From NCBI GenBank assembly GCA_004352715.1, contig SCFE01000059.1, positions 1,844,812 to 1,908,811 on the forward strand: DNA of 64,000 nucleotides, read 5' to 3'. The notes under the pieces are model-generated. The model was not told where the DNA came from. It saw only the letters and a list, made by a program, of their open reading frames with translations, and ran no database searches. This document shows, piece after piece, positions 1 to 12,000 of this stretch. Position 1 is the stretch's first letter. Every line of letters starts with the position of its first letter. The position numbers and the translations under genes were made by a program. The stretch comes from Hofstenia miamia. Taxonomy: Eukaryota; Xenacoelomorpha; Acoela.

Positions 1-300
1 TATATATATATATACCTCCCTCTATGTACTATAGAATTTCAAATAAAAGCGTACATAGCGGGAGTTTTTTGAAAAAATCTATTGTACATAGCGGGAGCCC
101 ATTGTAACTTCTGAGGATGCAAAACAAATTCGGTTAAACTTCAGTGGATAAATATATGAATGAAATTAATTATACTGAAAATATTTTTACTTCGTTACCA
201 TGGCAATTAAAAATTTAACTAGATTATTATATCTCCCTTTATGTCAGCAGTGATTATTATAACTCCCAATTTGTACAGAATATCTTAAAACGATCAGACG
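1..300. repeat. Cluster of short direct and inverted CTCCC...TGTAC repeats
   Basis: After a (TA)n run, the motif CTCCCTCTATGTAC at 16-29 recurs inverted as GTACATAGCGGGAG at 51-64 and 84-97, and in direct, diverged form at 233-244 and 263-276. The arrangement resembles the ends of a small foldback or MITE-type element. No coding potential is seen. The element may start before the window, so its boundaries are unknown. Confidence 0.5.
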
Positions 301-513
301 TTGATATACATGTTCCATTTACTTATCATAATGCGGTCTGTGGTTTCTTATGAGTAGATGAATTATTTTTGCATCACTAAGCCCCTGCTATTGAGCAATC
401 AGTTTTGTGGTTCTTGTAGTATTAATTAATTCAATTAATGCGTCACTGCGGGGCCAACTAGTTATTTACTTAAATACTAAGCATACTCTAGAACGTTCAT
501 TATTCAACAAAAT

Positions 514-1424
514 ATGTATGGAAAACGTTGTGTTAAAGAAGCATTGCAGTTACAAACAGGAAACAAATATGTGATAGAACCTCAAATTCCTAATATTTCC
601 GCTAATGAAAAAGTATTGGAATGGCTTGGAGAAAATGATTCTGCATACTTTCAACCTTCAAAACAGTCCATTTCTGTTTTCGACCCTTCCATAATTCTTG
701 CACCATTAATGAGTTCCTCCATTGCTGTACCCAAACATGCAATCATTTCGAATGCAAGCAGTAATAAAATCAGTGAAAATAATCAGGTGTAGCTTTTTAC
801 TATTTTAAGATATGTTATTGTGTTGAATTGTCACATTTTAATAAAATTCATGGATCGTTGGGACCTGGTTAAGCATTGCAGAACATGAGTTTATTTCAAT
901 CAATTGATGATAAATATTTTTTTTCAGACAAACCTTATTTACATAAATGACAAATGTCAATTTTAAAATATGAAATTATTGGTAGCTCTAATATACATGT
1001 ACATTATTTATTTAGTCAGGCTTTTATAGAAAACTTAAAATAAAATTAATTGCGATTGGGTTGGCTCTGATTTTGAAACATTTATATTTGGTTTGGGTTC
1101 GTCCATTGATCAATCCAGTTTAGGTTGCCTCAAAATGACATGAACCCTTTAAAGCCAGGTTTCAATTATATTCTGTGATATTTAATCTATTACCTTTGAT
1201 TAGACGAAGTAAATTTTACCCATTGCCTTAATGCTTAAAGTAAAAGTTATTTATTTAGTGCTCCCAAAATCGCGTATCCCAAATAAAAAAACTTCGTGAT
1301 AGAGTGAGGAAATTAAAAGCTAAGAGACTTCAAAAAAAGATTGGTTGCAATACGATTACCAGCTGCAAAGAAAAACGAAAAGTATCAAGAACGAGAAAAC
1401 CTAAACCCGTACAACATTCAAAAG
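514..1424 (+). CDS. Partial gene for a basic, coiled-coil-like protein (2 exons, truncated at N)
   Basis: I do not recognise the family. Exon 1 (514-786) starts at an ATG and runs 91 codons to CAG|GTGTAG. Exon 2 begins at 1259 after TTATTTAG, in phase 0, and stays open to 1424, where the single N at 1425 breaks the assembly. The joined reading frame has no stop. The exon 1 part is neutral and serine-rich. Exon 2 is very basic, with leucines spaced in LRDRVRKLKAKRLQKK, like a basic coiled coil or nuclear localisation segment. Such tails occur in THAP and bZIP-like transcription factors, but no THAP or complete bZIP signature is present. The 3' end is missing because the sequence right of the N belongs to an unrelated minus-strand retrotransposon. 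Confidence 0.45.
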
Positions 1425-1425
1425 N
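1425..1425. other. Single-N scaffold join
   Basis: One N separates the open exon of the plus-strand gene ending at 1424 from a minus-strand reverse transcriptase fragment that is cut off exactly here, just after its conserved PQG block. Both frames end at the N, which suggests an artificial junction rather than a biological boundary. Confidence 0.7.
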
Positions 1426-2044
1426 AAACTGGTCCTCCGACTGTTCCTTGCGGAACTCCTTGATTCGTTGAAGCAGGGTCAGAGGCCTTTCCCAAATGTT
1501 CTACAACTTGACTTCTGTTAGTTAAAAAATCGGATACCCAGTTGATGACATAGGGATTAATGCATGGCATGATAAGCTGCATGTTCTGGATAATGCTGTG
1601 ATGCTGCACTCTGTCGAACGCTTTTGATAGATCAAGCTTGAATATTCGCACATAATCAAAACCGCGATTTTGAAGTCGGTAGCAATAATTCTGTAGCTGG
1701 ATAACAGCAGATTCAGGTGACCCATGCTTCCTAAAGCCAAACTGATTTCTCGGTAGCCACTGGTTGTACTGCTTGGTAATGAACTTCCAATGTACCAGCC
1801 TCTCAAAAAGTCGCGCAATGACAGATGTAACGGATATGGGTCTGTAGTCACCATAGCTCTCACATTTAGAACGCTTTGGCAGCAAGAAAACTTTCGATAT
1901 CTTCCAGATGTCGGGAAAGTGTCCGGTTGACAGTGACAAGTTAAAGATGTGAAGCAATGGAAAGCAAAGATTGTGGGCGTTGTCTCTGACAACCCAAGCG
2001 GGTATATCATCGATTCCCATCGCTGTGGGCTTCACCATTCTCAA
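1426..2044 (-). mobile_element. Non-LTR retrotransposon reverse transcriptase fragment (Jockey/CR1-like)
   Basis: A 206-residue open frame carries consecutive RT blocks: GIDDIPAWVVRD, SLSTGHFPDIWKISKV followed by LLPK, YRPISVTSVIARLFERLV, NQFGFRKHGSPESAVIQL, KLDLSKAFDRVQHH (palm motif A with its catalytic Asp) and QGVPQGTVGGP (motif B). It ends at the N at 1425, just before the expected F/YxDD motif C, so it is truncated by the assembly. The endonuclease and the upstream part of the RT are not seen beyond 2044. In the living element this domain would copy RNA by target-primed reverse transcription. Clade assignment is by general resemblance only. Confidence 0.85.
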
Positions 2045-2555
2045 AGCCGACGATTAATCAGGGTTTTCAAGAGGGGGGTCATGTGGGGCGGATCCGCGTC
2101 GGTCAGTACAACCACTTTGTGAGGACAGTGACAATCCTAAGGGATCCCCTTCATATGATAGTCCGTATTTGAAATGCTTGAGCTTGAAATTTGATGAACA
2201 TATTTACCCTTACCGACGATAGAATCACCAGTAACCCGAAACAGAATTTTGAAAATAATGTTCAGATAAAATATTCAAAGCATTATATTTATAAAGCATA
2301 GTGTTAAGTATTGTTTGTGAAATATTAGTTTAGACTTCTCTGTAACAATACATTTTCCTAGAATTTATCAAATATGTCAAAATTAAATTTATTAAAATTT
2401 TCTCATTTTGACCCGTTATTTCATAATAAAAAATGATCAATTTTTTCATAACTGCCTTTATAAATTGTGCTTGTGTTCTTCAACATATCATCGATAATTA
2501 ATTCGCAAACTTGAAAATCCATTTGAAAAAATATCATTTTAAATGTATAGGTCAC
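2045..2555. other. Intergenic AT-rich sequence, no recognised feature
   Basis: The first ~130 bases are GC-richer and contain GATCC and GGGATCCCC motifs, perhaps more of the retrotransposon. The rest is AT-rich without a long open frame. Confidence 0.4.
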
Positions 2556-2559
2556 CAGA

Positions 2560-2850
2560 GTCCTGTCGACGTCAAAGGGAAACGAAATCATTAGAACTCG
2601 ATCGAAAATCCACTCAAAAATATCTCTGAAAATTTAATTTTTAAATTTGAGTTTCTTTATCAATCGCAAATAATTATGTTTACCTTACGAAGCTCGGAAT
2701 TATTGTAAAATAAATATTTTTTACTCTAAAAATCCGGAATTAGAAAAAACTCGATCAAACTTGGAATATTCTTATAAAAATACTCGAACTCGAAAATTTT
2801 CCTCAAAAAGTACCCGAACACAAAACATAAAAACTCTACTCGGTAACCCT
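2560..2850 (+). repeat. ACTCGA-rich dispersed repeat, copy 1
   Basis: It contains many ACTCGA/AACTCGAT words and the blocks ACTCGATCGAAAATCCACTC, TACCTTACGAAGCTCGGAA and TATTCTTATAAAAATACTCG. The same order of blocks is found at 2945-3165, at 32395-32715 and, inverted, at 53720-54060. No coding capacity is seen. The family type is unknown. Confidence 0.65.
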
Positions 2851-2944
2851 TGATTTAAGTTATTCATTAACATGACTACCAAATTAAAGTTGAAGTGGAC
2901 CTTGTTCAATATTTGCTATCCGCTGGGAAGAAAGAGTAATCATC

Positions 2945-3165
2945 AATACTCGTTCTAAAATCCACTCGAAGATACCATAAAATTTGAATTATTTTTTAAA
3001 TTTCATTATCAATATTTTTTAGCTAACAAAACTCGAAATTGTAGTAAAATTTTGTTCAAAAATTTTTCGAAGCGTAAAAATTCGAATTTGGGTCGAGTAA
3101 CTCGAACCCGGCATTTCGAAGCGTAAAAATTCGAATTTGGGTCGAGTAACTCGAACCCGGCACGA
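2945..3165 (+). repeat. ACTCGA-rich dispersed repeat, copy 2, with a 49-bp exact tandem duplication
   Basis: A second, diverged copy of the family at 2560-2850. Its end contains a 49-bp unit at 3065-3113 repeated exactly at 3114-3162. Each unit has GGGTCGAGTAACTCGAACCC, itself nearly palindromic. The lack of mismatches points to a recent duplication or an assembly artefact. Confidence 0.7.
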
Positions 3166-3461
3166 AAGCCCTGCACCAAAGAACAGTGGTTAGCAGTACT
3201 TGCTTCTAGAGTCTTCCTTCTTTGGACCAATGTCAAAATGATAGCATTCGGATCAAAGTTTGCATTTTTATCATTTGAGTTTATTGTAGTGCCATCTGCA
3301 ATTCGGCGAATCACATTATTAGTTTAGATCAAAGCGTTATCTTAGATGAGGTTTTTAAATATATTGGGTTATATACTTTCCTTTGCTTTTTCAGTGAATT
3401 TATTCTCCCTATTTGTGTTTACTTATATATTTTATTTACCGCTTTCGAAAACCGAATTTAG

Positions 3462-4145
3462 GGCAATGTTCATGGTTTGCAGTTATTACTGAAAATTCAA
3501 CTCAGCTTATCAAAGTTTATTCTGCATTAATTAGAACGGATATAACATATATTCTAATGCTTATGTCAATTATACGAAAATCTATAGGGAATTCAATAGG
3601 GGGATTTTTGCAATTATATTTTACTCAACAAATCTCCATTGCGCTAGTAATGAATTATCTAGTTTTGAGTTTGACATTTAATGCACTTTGTTGTAGTGTT
3701 GCATTTTCCTCAAAGAGGTTTTATTCAGGAGCTTCTAAATGCCTGAAGACATTCTGGTGTAAATGGAAAGTTATACTAGTTATTAGTCTTATGGGCGTGT
3801 GCTAGCCACATTTGCACTGGTTGCTTCAGTTTAAAATATGCAAATTTTAATATATTTTTGCAGTATATCATGATTATTATATATAACGACTAGCAAAAAT
3901 ATTTTATGACATTGTTGCAAACTCATCAAAGGGATAGCAGTACTTCAATGGTTGTCGGTCTATATCGATTATTTTTTGAAATTATGCATATTATTGCATT
4001 TGGCATAGTTTTTTTACTCTTTATTACTGTTATTCTATACCTTCGCAGGTAAATCCTTTATATATAAGGAACAACAACTATCCTAAAACAAACTACTTTT
4101 AGAAGATGTTGGTTTCACAAATACGTATTGATAACGATTGTTTAA
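3462..4145 (+). CDS. C-terminal exons of an unidentified multi-pass membrane protein
   Basis: Three exons fit together in frame: 3462-3756, 3938-4048 and 4103-4145 (stop TAA), with introns of 181 and 54 nt and GT-AG ends. Junction phases agree (TG|C and AG|A). The encoded ~150 residues start at a splice acceptor, so the N-terminal part is upstream and unseen. They contain several hydrophobic stretches, such as ITYILMLMSI, ISIALVMNYLVLSLTFNAL and IIAFGIVFLLFITVILYL, and end in a short RRCWFHKY tail. AATAAA lies 97 nt past the stop. This looks like the end of a polytopic membrane protein such as a transporter or receptor, but I cannot name the family. Alternatively the first block alone could be a chance frame. 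Confidence 0.45.
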
Positions 4146-4241
4146 ATAGTTATATTGAACTATTCAATTATGTTTTTTTATTGTATCTATTTGAGGGTAA
4201 ATGAGCAAAAAAACAATGGGTTGTTTTTCTGCTTTCTCTTG

Positions 4242-4247
4242 AATAAA
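4242..4247 (+). promoter_or_regulatory. Poly(A) signal of the membrane-protein gene
   Basis: AATAAA occurs 97 nt after the proposed stop at 4145 on the same strand, followed by AT-rich sequence. Confidence 0.4.
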
Positions 4248-4249
4248 AG

Positions 4250-5640
4250 GATACTTGCAAGTAAATAAGCATTTAGTAATAATTTTATAAAAAACTATTT
4301 AAACAGCCCCAGTTTAAATTTGTCTAGTATCGCGCATGATACTGACGCTGTACAAATATGATATCAGGAATCTGATATAATAAAATAATATTTTATACAT
4401 GTAGGCAAATTATCTTTTGAAAAAAAATTGCTTTCATCTTCTATATTACCTACCATTTGAAATTTTTCTGAGCTGTTATTACCTTAAATCTAAGACTATT
4501 ACAGTCACTGAAAAATACTCCTTTGTCCGACTTCCGTTTGAACAACGTTAACTATTGTTTCGCCCCTAACTAACAATGGTATGATATCAGTGCATCTTCC
4601 ATTCTTTCCAATTGAACTAGATTGCTTTCTAGTTTATTTATTTTTTCAGGTTTAAAATATAGTGTTAAGCAATACAATAGGTCATCATAGCACATCAATG
4701 TAAACCATCAATATAAAGAAATTTCTTTGCAAAATTATAAAAAATGCCATTTTTATTGTAAAAAGTTTTTCTCAAAAGTTTCGTAAATTGGTACTTAAAG
4801 TGCGTCAGGTGATAGCATCCATATCAGCCAAAATTGATGCAGACGGCTTTCCTTTGTAATGCTTTCTCAACACCCAAAATGCTATAAGGGACAATCTTAT
4901 GCATTAATGTTGATTGAATTTTGTTAGATGCTGCAGCCTGATGCACCAGAAGCAAAGGTGAAATACTCGACACTTTTAGAAGCACCATTTGTAAATACTT
5001 TGTACATACTAACTATGACTGATATTCACAATTTCTTTATATTTTTAAGTTATTTTAATGCATTGCTTAATTGCTTATTTTAAAGATGAAAAATAAACTC
5101 AACGAAATCTAGTTTTTTCACTTTGATCGAAATTATGACCGTTGACATTCATAGTGTCGTAAAATTTCAGATGAGCAATGTTTCCTGTTAGTTATTGTAT
5201 TTGTAAATTTCGTGAAATAATTAAAAATTTGTAATACGTATTTTCACAACTTCCAGTATTTTTCAGGTTATTAAATTGTGTTACAAAGTATTTAAATATG
5301 CATGACAGTCATAAAATCAAAATTTCCTGCGATATCTGAAAGTAATTTAGTTTATGTTCTAGCTACTTATCACAGTTATATACAGTGAAAATTTCATTAA
5401 ATTTTAACAAAAAATAAATTTTTTACATCTGAAATCGCATCAAAAATTGCTAAAAATTAATTGTTGAGAATTCAATGATTTTATTAAAGAGGTCCAATAA
5501 ATCATTTTTACAAAGCTTGATATAAAATATCATTATATTGGTTTACATCTCACGCTTTAGAAGATGCATTGTTTCTGTCTTGTAAATATATAATTTCCGA
5601 ACATAATATAGTATTTGTCGCTTCTAGCAATGAAAAATAT
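4250..5640. other. Intergenic AT-rich sequence upstream of DDX18
   Basis: No open frame of note or recognised repeat was found. The DDX18 promoter should lie at the right end, but no TATA or initiator element can be singled out. Confidence 0.4.
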
Positions 5641-5698
5641 ATTTACTACCGAACGAACAGTGCAGTTATAGATAAAAAAACTCAGTTATTCATTAAAA

Positions 5699-5761
5699 GT
5701 AAGTTTTAGAATATTTATTAACTAGTTGGTATTATTTTATAATTTGTTTTTATAATTTTAG
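5699..5761 (+). other. Possible 5'-UTR intron of DDX18
   Basis: A GTAAGT donor at 5699 and a T-rich tract ending ATTTTAG at 5761 define a 63-nt stretch directly before the ATG at 5764. It would place a small intron in the leader. No transcript evidence is available. Confidence 0.3.
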
Positions 5762-5763
5762 TA

Positions 5764-8700
5764 ATGGGTTTACTTGAAATCCAAAAATTGCGTAAACGAG
5801 TAAGGAAAAGGAAGCATGCCAGAATCCAAAGAGCTACCGAAAATTTAGACAGCGAAGGTATTTCCTTAAAAGTGTGTAGTATTTTTACTGTTTCTTAGAA
5901 AAAATTGAAAATGATAATTTCGCTAAACGAATGCGACCTACAGAAGAGCCTGAAGAACCATCTAAGGATATTCCTGAATCTAGTGGGTCTTCAATTGGTT
6001 ATTTCAATGTTACCTCTGGTAGTCTAACAGATGCTTCCTTCGATCGCCTAAAGGGTCGTATTTCCGAAAATACATTGAAAGGTGTTGCAGAACTTGGCTT
6101 TAAATTTATGACTGAAATTCAGGTAGCATGTTATTTGTAGAAAATATTAGATTTGTTATTTGACACTAGAAGTACTATAAGTCCCAAAGAAATTTTTTTA
6201 AACTGTTAACTGTAAATCGTGCTTGCGGTTTTCAATTGAAAAAATTTGAAAATATTGTTTTCCATACTACAAACATTTATTATACCATTTGAATACTATT
6301 TTTTAAAAAATTATTGGATTGTGACTTTTCTTAATTCAAATGTATTCATCATGGATGGCCGCCAAAGGTCAATGCGTTTATCAGGCGAAACATATTTTAT
6401 ATTGCAACCAAGAACTCCTTCAATAGACGTCATTGATTGGATTGCCACCCACTGATGGCAATGGTACAATAAACTAGACTTTAGACCGATTACAATCAAA
6501 TTTCTTGTGAATCTTTCTTAACCTGTTATGTTTAGCTTATTTTTGTATCACATTGCTGAAATATCACGTGCCACTTTTTCCGCCTGTGAATTTTAGATAG
6601 CTATATATACCCATATTTCTGTAGGTTTAGATTACTGTAACTACTATTTAAAGAATATCTACTTGTATGACTTAAATAAAGATGTGAGACCGTATTTCAT
6701 GTGTAAGCGAACGAGATTAGCTAATTAATTATAATTTTTATTCTCTTAATTGATAGGCTCGAACGATTGATCATCTATTGACTGGTCTTGATTTAATGGC
6801 TGCTGCGAAAACTGGGAGTGGAAAAACGTTGGCATTTCTAATACCTGCTATTGAACTTTTAAGTCGTCTCAAATTCAGTGCTATTAATGGAACTGGTTGC
6901 ATAATCTTGTCTCCGACCAGAGAGCTGGCTATGCAAACTTTCGGCGTTCTAGAAGAAATGATGACTTATCATACACAAACTTATTCCTTGATTATGGGAG
7001 GCACCAACAGGTATTTTAGAATGAAATTAGATATATATAAAGAATATTTAGACAAAGTGAACGTCAAAAACTGGCTAAGGGAGCTAACATTGTCGTAGCA
7101 ACACCTGGTCGTTTACTGGATCACATGCAAAATTCTGCAGATGATTTCATATACAAAAATTGTCAATGCCTTATTATTGATGAAGCAGATAGGTATATTT
7201 TTCTTCATGGCAACATTAATAGAGAGAATTAATAGACCTTTGTTAACTCCAGCTCTTTTAGAATATTAGAAGTTGGATTTGAGGAAGAAATGAAGCAAAT
7301 CATTAGACTTCTTCCCAAAAAACGTCAAACTATGTTATTTTCTGCTACTCAAACTAGAAAAACAGAAGACTTAGCGCGTATTTCCATCAAACACAAACCA
7401 TTATATATCGGAGTGGATGATACAAAGCAGGAGGCTACGGTTGAAGGTTCGTTCTCTTACAGTGACTGAATATTTCCCATAAATATTTTATTTTTAACGG
7501 GTTTTCTAAATGCGAATACAGCGGATCTTCGATTATCCGGTCCTCGAATTACACGGAATTTGATTATCCGTGCTGTATAAAATGATAATGACCGATAAAA
7601 TTTTATTTTTGTTTACATCATCGTTTACTGCAATGGCCATGCGAAATGTTAGGTGCTTATACATTATACCCCTCCCCACCACCAAAATGTGAGATGACAC
7701 AATTCAATCACCACAAAAATTTACTTTTGTTATTTAGCGGACCAACTGCACTTATTCTGTATAACTGAACATTGAAATACTGTATTGCTTCAGATTTTTG
7801 TTTTCTTTATTATGGAGAAAACGTGTTTTTTATAGTGGGGTTTTTTTGCTGTACCATACAATTATCTACACGGCACGGAAATCTTCATTGTGTAGCTCAA
7901 TACGCAATTTCGATTATCCGGAATTTTCCAGTTTCCGGACAAATGTACGGTTTCTTTGTCTGAAGTAGTCCGGATAATATAAAATGCAAGGTATATCTAA
8001 TATTGTATTTAATTCTGAGCGCAACGTTTTTTAATTTTCATATAGAACGAGATAAATTTAGAGAAATATATGCTTTCTTTAGATTTTTGTTGATCATAGT
8101 TTCATTTGAATGATATTTATTATTTTTTAAATTTCTTTAGATTATTTGTTACATTCACAGGGTGTTCGCGCTACCTGGAAATTTGGAGCTCCCTTGAATG
8201 GCCTGGAAGTTCAAATTTACTGCCTTTAGTACCCCGAAACTGTCTGGAAATTCTATTTTTTGTTACGTCCAATCTATTATCTTGTCTAAATGTATTCCTT
8301 CTTTTGGTTGCATCCATTTGTGTTGACTTCATGTACATGTCAGTCTTAGTTTCATACACATTTGAAGGTGGTGATTCGGAACATTCCCCTCTTAGCGCAT
8401 TTTTTTTAAAACGCATACTAATAAAAGTTATTTGCTTAACTGAAAAATGTGTTACCCGAATGTTCCCAACTTTTATCTAGGTATTTGAATATACAAATCA
8501 ATAACTTTAGCTAGGTGAAATTTCAACCAATTGAAATATATGTACGCACCCGTGTAAAAATAATAAAGATCATTGTGTATTTTTATGAATTTTTGGTTAC
8601 AAGACACATGTCATATATACCGGCATTACATGTAGTACGCTTATCAATTCCAAGATTTTTACGTCTAGCACATCTGATTGCCTATAAGTCTCTTCTGGCT

Positions 8701-9037
8701 TTCTGCTGTAAAATTGTATACTATGCGATTGTAAATATGTTGTGATAATGTACCTAAGTTTCAATAAATCAGTTATCACTGGGCTAAAAAGTAATGTTAT
8801 GAATGTTCCTGATCAATATTTGAAATTGCAGTAAGAACTCCATTGTCTAGCCATCTTGTTAATCACAGCTTGATATCGCGAACTTCCATCATCACTTTCG
8901 CAACAACAAAAAATTAGTTGTTTCCAATTCTGTCATTCTGCACCATTCCCAATAGACACATTTCTTGAAGTAGCCTTATCGAACACCTCAAACTGCTCCT
9001 CTGAACTAGGGGTAGTACTATTTTAACTCTTTCAGAA

Positions 9038-9068
<31 letters not shown>

Positions 9069-12000
9069 CTTCATAAAATTAGTCAAAATTTTCTATTGCT
9101 TCTAATCGCTCTATATTTTGCCCAAATTTTGCAGGAATTTCTTGTATTTGATGGTTTCTTCAACATTAGTTTAAGCTGCCATAACTTATGCACTAAAAAT
9201 GGTATTAAATCTCACGAGATCGCGATCCTTTGTGGGTGCAGCTTTACGCGAAATCTCCGTTTCGAGCATTTCCCGGTCTTTCTAAAGAAAGGAATAGCTG
9301 GTCTTTAGAACTTTTGCTTCGCTAAGCATTGGAAATGAGAAGAATTTGAAACCTTTGAAAAATTTGTTCCAAAATATGTAAAAAATGTTTTGTATTTTTG
9401 TAGTAGAACTGAAAATTACGTCGCTAATTTTTCATGCATTTCTTGTATGAACTTGGCTATGCTAATAGCTTATATAAAAAATAGTCTATTTATAAGGTAA
9501 TTGGTTAAATATTGATTCCATAATTAATACTAACAAAGAATGCGGAATAAAAATTGTACAAAAATAACACCTAGGACTTGACATCTACAGTGAATTTTCA
9601 AGGATTTTAAATGTTATTTTAATTTTATTGGGGTCTATTAAAAAATTGCAAAAAAGAAATTTTTAAATATTTTTTGCTATTCAATTTTGATTTTGGTGGG
9701 GCATTTTCTGTGTAATATATCGAAAAGGTTGTCATTTTCCAATATTAGAAGTAAAATTTCGGGTCATGGCGCTCTGTAGCTTTAGGGTTCCAGAAATGGA
9801 CTACCCTTCACCTGTACTGCTTTTGTACTCTGTTTCAGCAAACTAAATATGAAAATGTTCCATCCTTTTGACTGCTCCAATAAAATTGGCTTTTCTCTAA
9901 CAAAAATGTTGTTTAAATACATATAGATATTATAATGATTTACAAAATATTAAGTAGGCTGATTTGAGTGATTTGCCAATTATTGTGTCCTAGATATTTT
10001 CAATTGTAGCAATTGTACATACCTCATATAGTTTTGACATCAACTGAACAAAGTGGCACGTGTATATAATCTGCAAAAAGCAAAACATGTTTCTGTACAT
10101 TTTGGTATGCTGAAGGGAGTTATTCACGTGATTACAATATGAAAAACTGTTTATGTATTACATAATTATTTTGCTTGATAAATGTAATTTGCGTTAATTT
10201 CAGCCTGGAACCGCCTGGAAATTGTTAATTTGAAATGTGCGGAAACAAAAGCCGACATTGTATGGCTTTATAGAGTACTCTGCTTTACTGCAACGATCCA
10301 GCAGACTCAATTTGAGGCTGTTTTGGATACAAAAGGTACTCACATCCAGAGTTGACATGTTTGAAACATGGGGTGTTTTAAACAGTGTTTTAAACAATTG
10401 TTTTTTTGGCTTGTTTTTTAATGTTTTTTTAGAGCTAAATACAATAAAATGTGTGCAACTTCAGATAAAAAAATGTCTTCAGTTGGAAGGAAGTTAGACC
10501 CAATTTGGGCAGAGTTTGGCAGAATTGTACCAAATAAAGCTCGTTGTCGGCATTGTTCTTATGAATGTGCCTCGCTTGCAGACAGAATACGAAAGCATTT
10601 CGCTAAAATTCATTCAACACGTTCCATGGACTTCGTATATTCGGATGTACAAAATCGGCTATCGCCCGAGAAAGTGGGGAAACTCGCATTTCGTTTGAGA
10701 GTATTAAATGGAAATGAATAACTCTACGTTATTGTAAAAATTTTCAAAGTTTTTGTTCTTATATACAATTGCTTCTGTTCTTATATGGAATTTTTTCTGT
10801 TCTGATATAAAATTCCTGTTCTTTTATACAATTTCGTCTGTTTTAACAATTTCTTTCTTTGATTTTGTTTACTATTCTAGACTTAATAGCTGAAATTTCA
10901 TTATATTTTAGTTTTGGACTCGATTCTAGGAGATGCAGCCTTTCAAAAACTATTCTATTAAAAAACATGTTTTAAACATGTGTTAAACGTTTAAAACGTT
11001 TTTTTCTAAAAAACACTTTTTTGCCAACCCTGCTCACATCAAGTATTATACATTATAATTCCGCATTTCATGCCCTTTATGGAATTATTCTAAACTTCTG
11101 TGCGGTACGGTATCGTAGCGCAGTTAAAATATACTTTTGAGAAACTAATGAGCTACAAATTTGAGAATTCAAGGCAACCGCTGCTCTTTTGCAACTGTGA
11201 TACGGTCAGAGTCCAAGAAGAATTCGATGTATAGATGCCCAAAAACCTATTGAAACTGCACGATCGAATATTTGTTATATACATGTATTTAATCGATTTT
11301 TATCGATTGGCTTTTTGATGAACCTTTTGTATACATTTTACCATATTTAATTTCCTTAAGTTAATTGTATTGATGCTACAATGTTACGAAATATAAAGTT
11401 TTATCATTTTTTAAAGTCTTTCAATTTAGGTTTGGAACAAGGATACGTTGTTGTTTCATCAGCTAAACGATTCTTATTGCTTTTTACTTTTCTAAAGAAG
11501 AACAGAAAGAAAAAAATAATGGTTTTCTTTTCTTCATGTATGTCTGTTAAATTTCACGGTGAACTTCTGAACTATATCGATCTTCCATGCCAAACAATCC
11601 ATGGAAAACAGAAACAGGCTAAGCGAACGTCCACTTTTTTTCAGTTTTGTAATGCTGAATCTGGTGTTTTATTATGTACTGATGTTGCTGCTAGAGGTCT
11701 TGATATAAGTCAGGTATTAACATGTAACTTTGCTACCATTTTTAATAAGCTAATTTCGTATTTTTATGAAGTTTTGAATGTATGCAAATGTTTATTACGC
11801 TTTACAACGCATTAGAAAATATGTCCACTATCGTGATTCTTGTTTTCTTTAATCTGACTAAATTTTCAACACTGCATCAGTTTAGTTTTTGCCTTTCGTG
11901 TTATAATTTATGTTGAACGCATATACAAGGTCCGGCATAAATTTCGGACACATTTCAAGGTTGAATAAAAGCCATATAAAGTGAAGTAACGAAAAGTGTT

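Noticed and set aside
1259-1424. bZIP domain call for the basic segment
   Set aside because: Leucine spacing is too short and the N-x7-R basic signature is absent.
1522-2010. 162-codon minus-strand frame
   Set aside because: Shadow frame of the non-LTR reverse transcriptase in another phase.
8106-8480. 124-codon plus frame in DDX18 intron 5
   Set aside because: No domain or splice support. The nearby CAGGGTGTTCGCGCTACCTGG start looks like a transposon end, but no matching right end was found.
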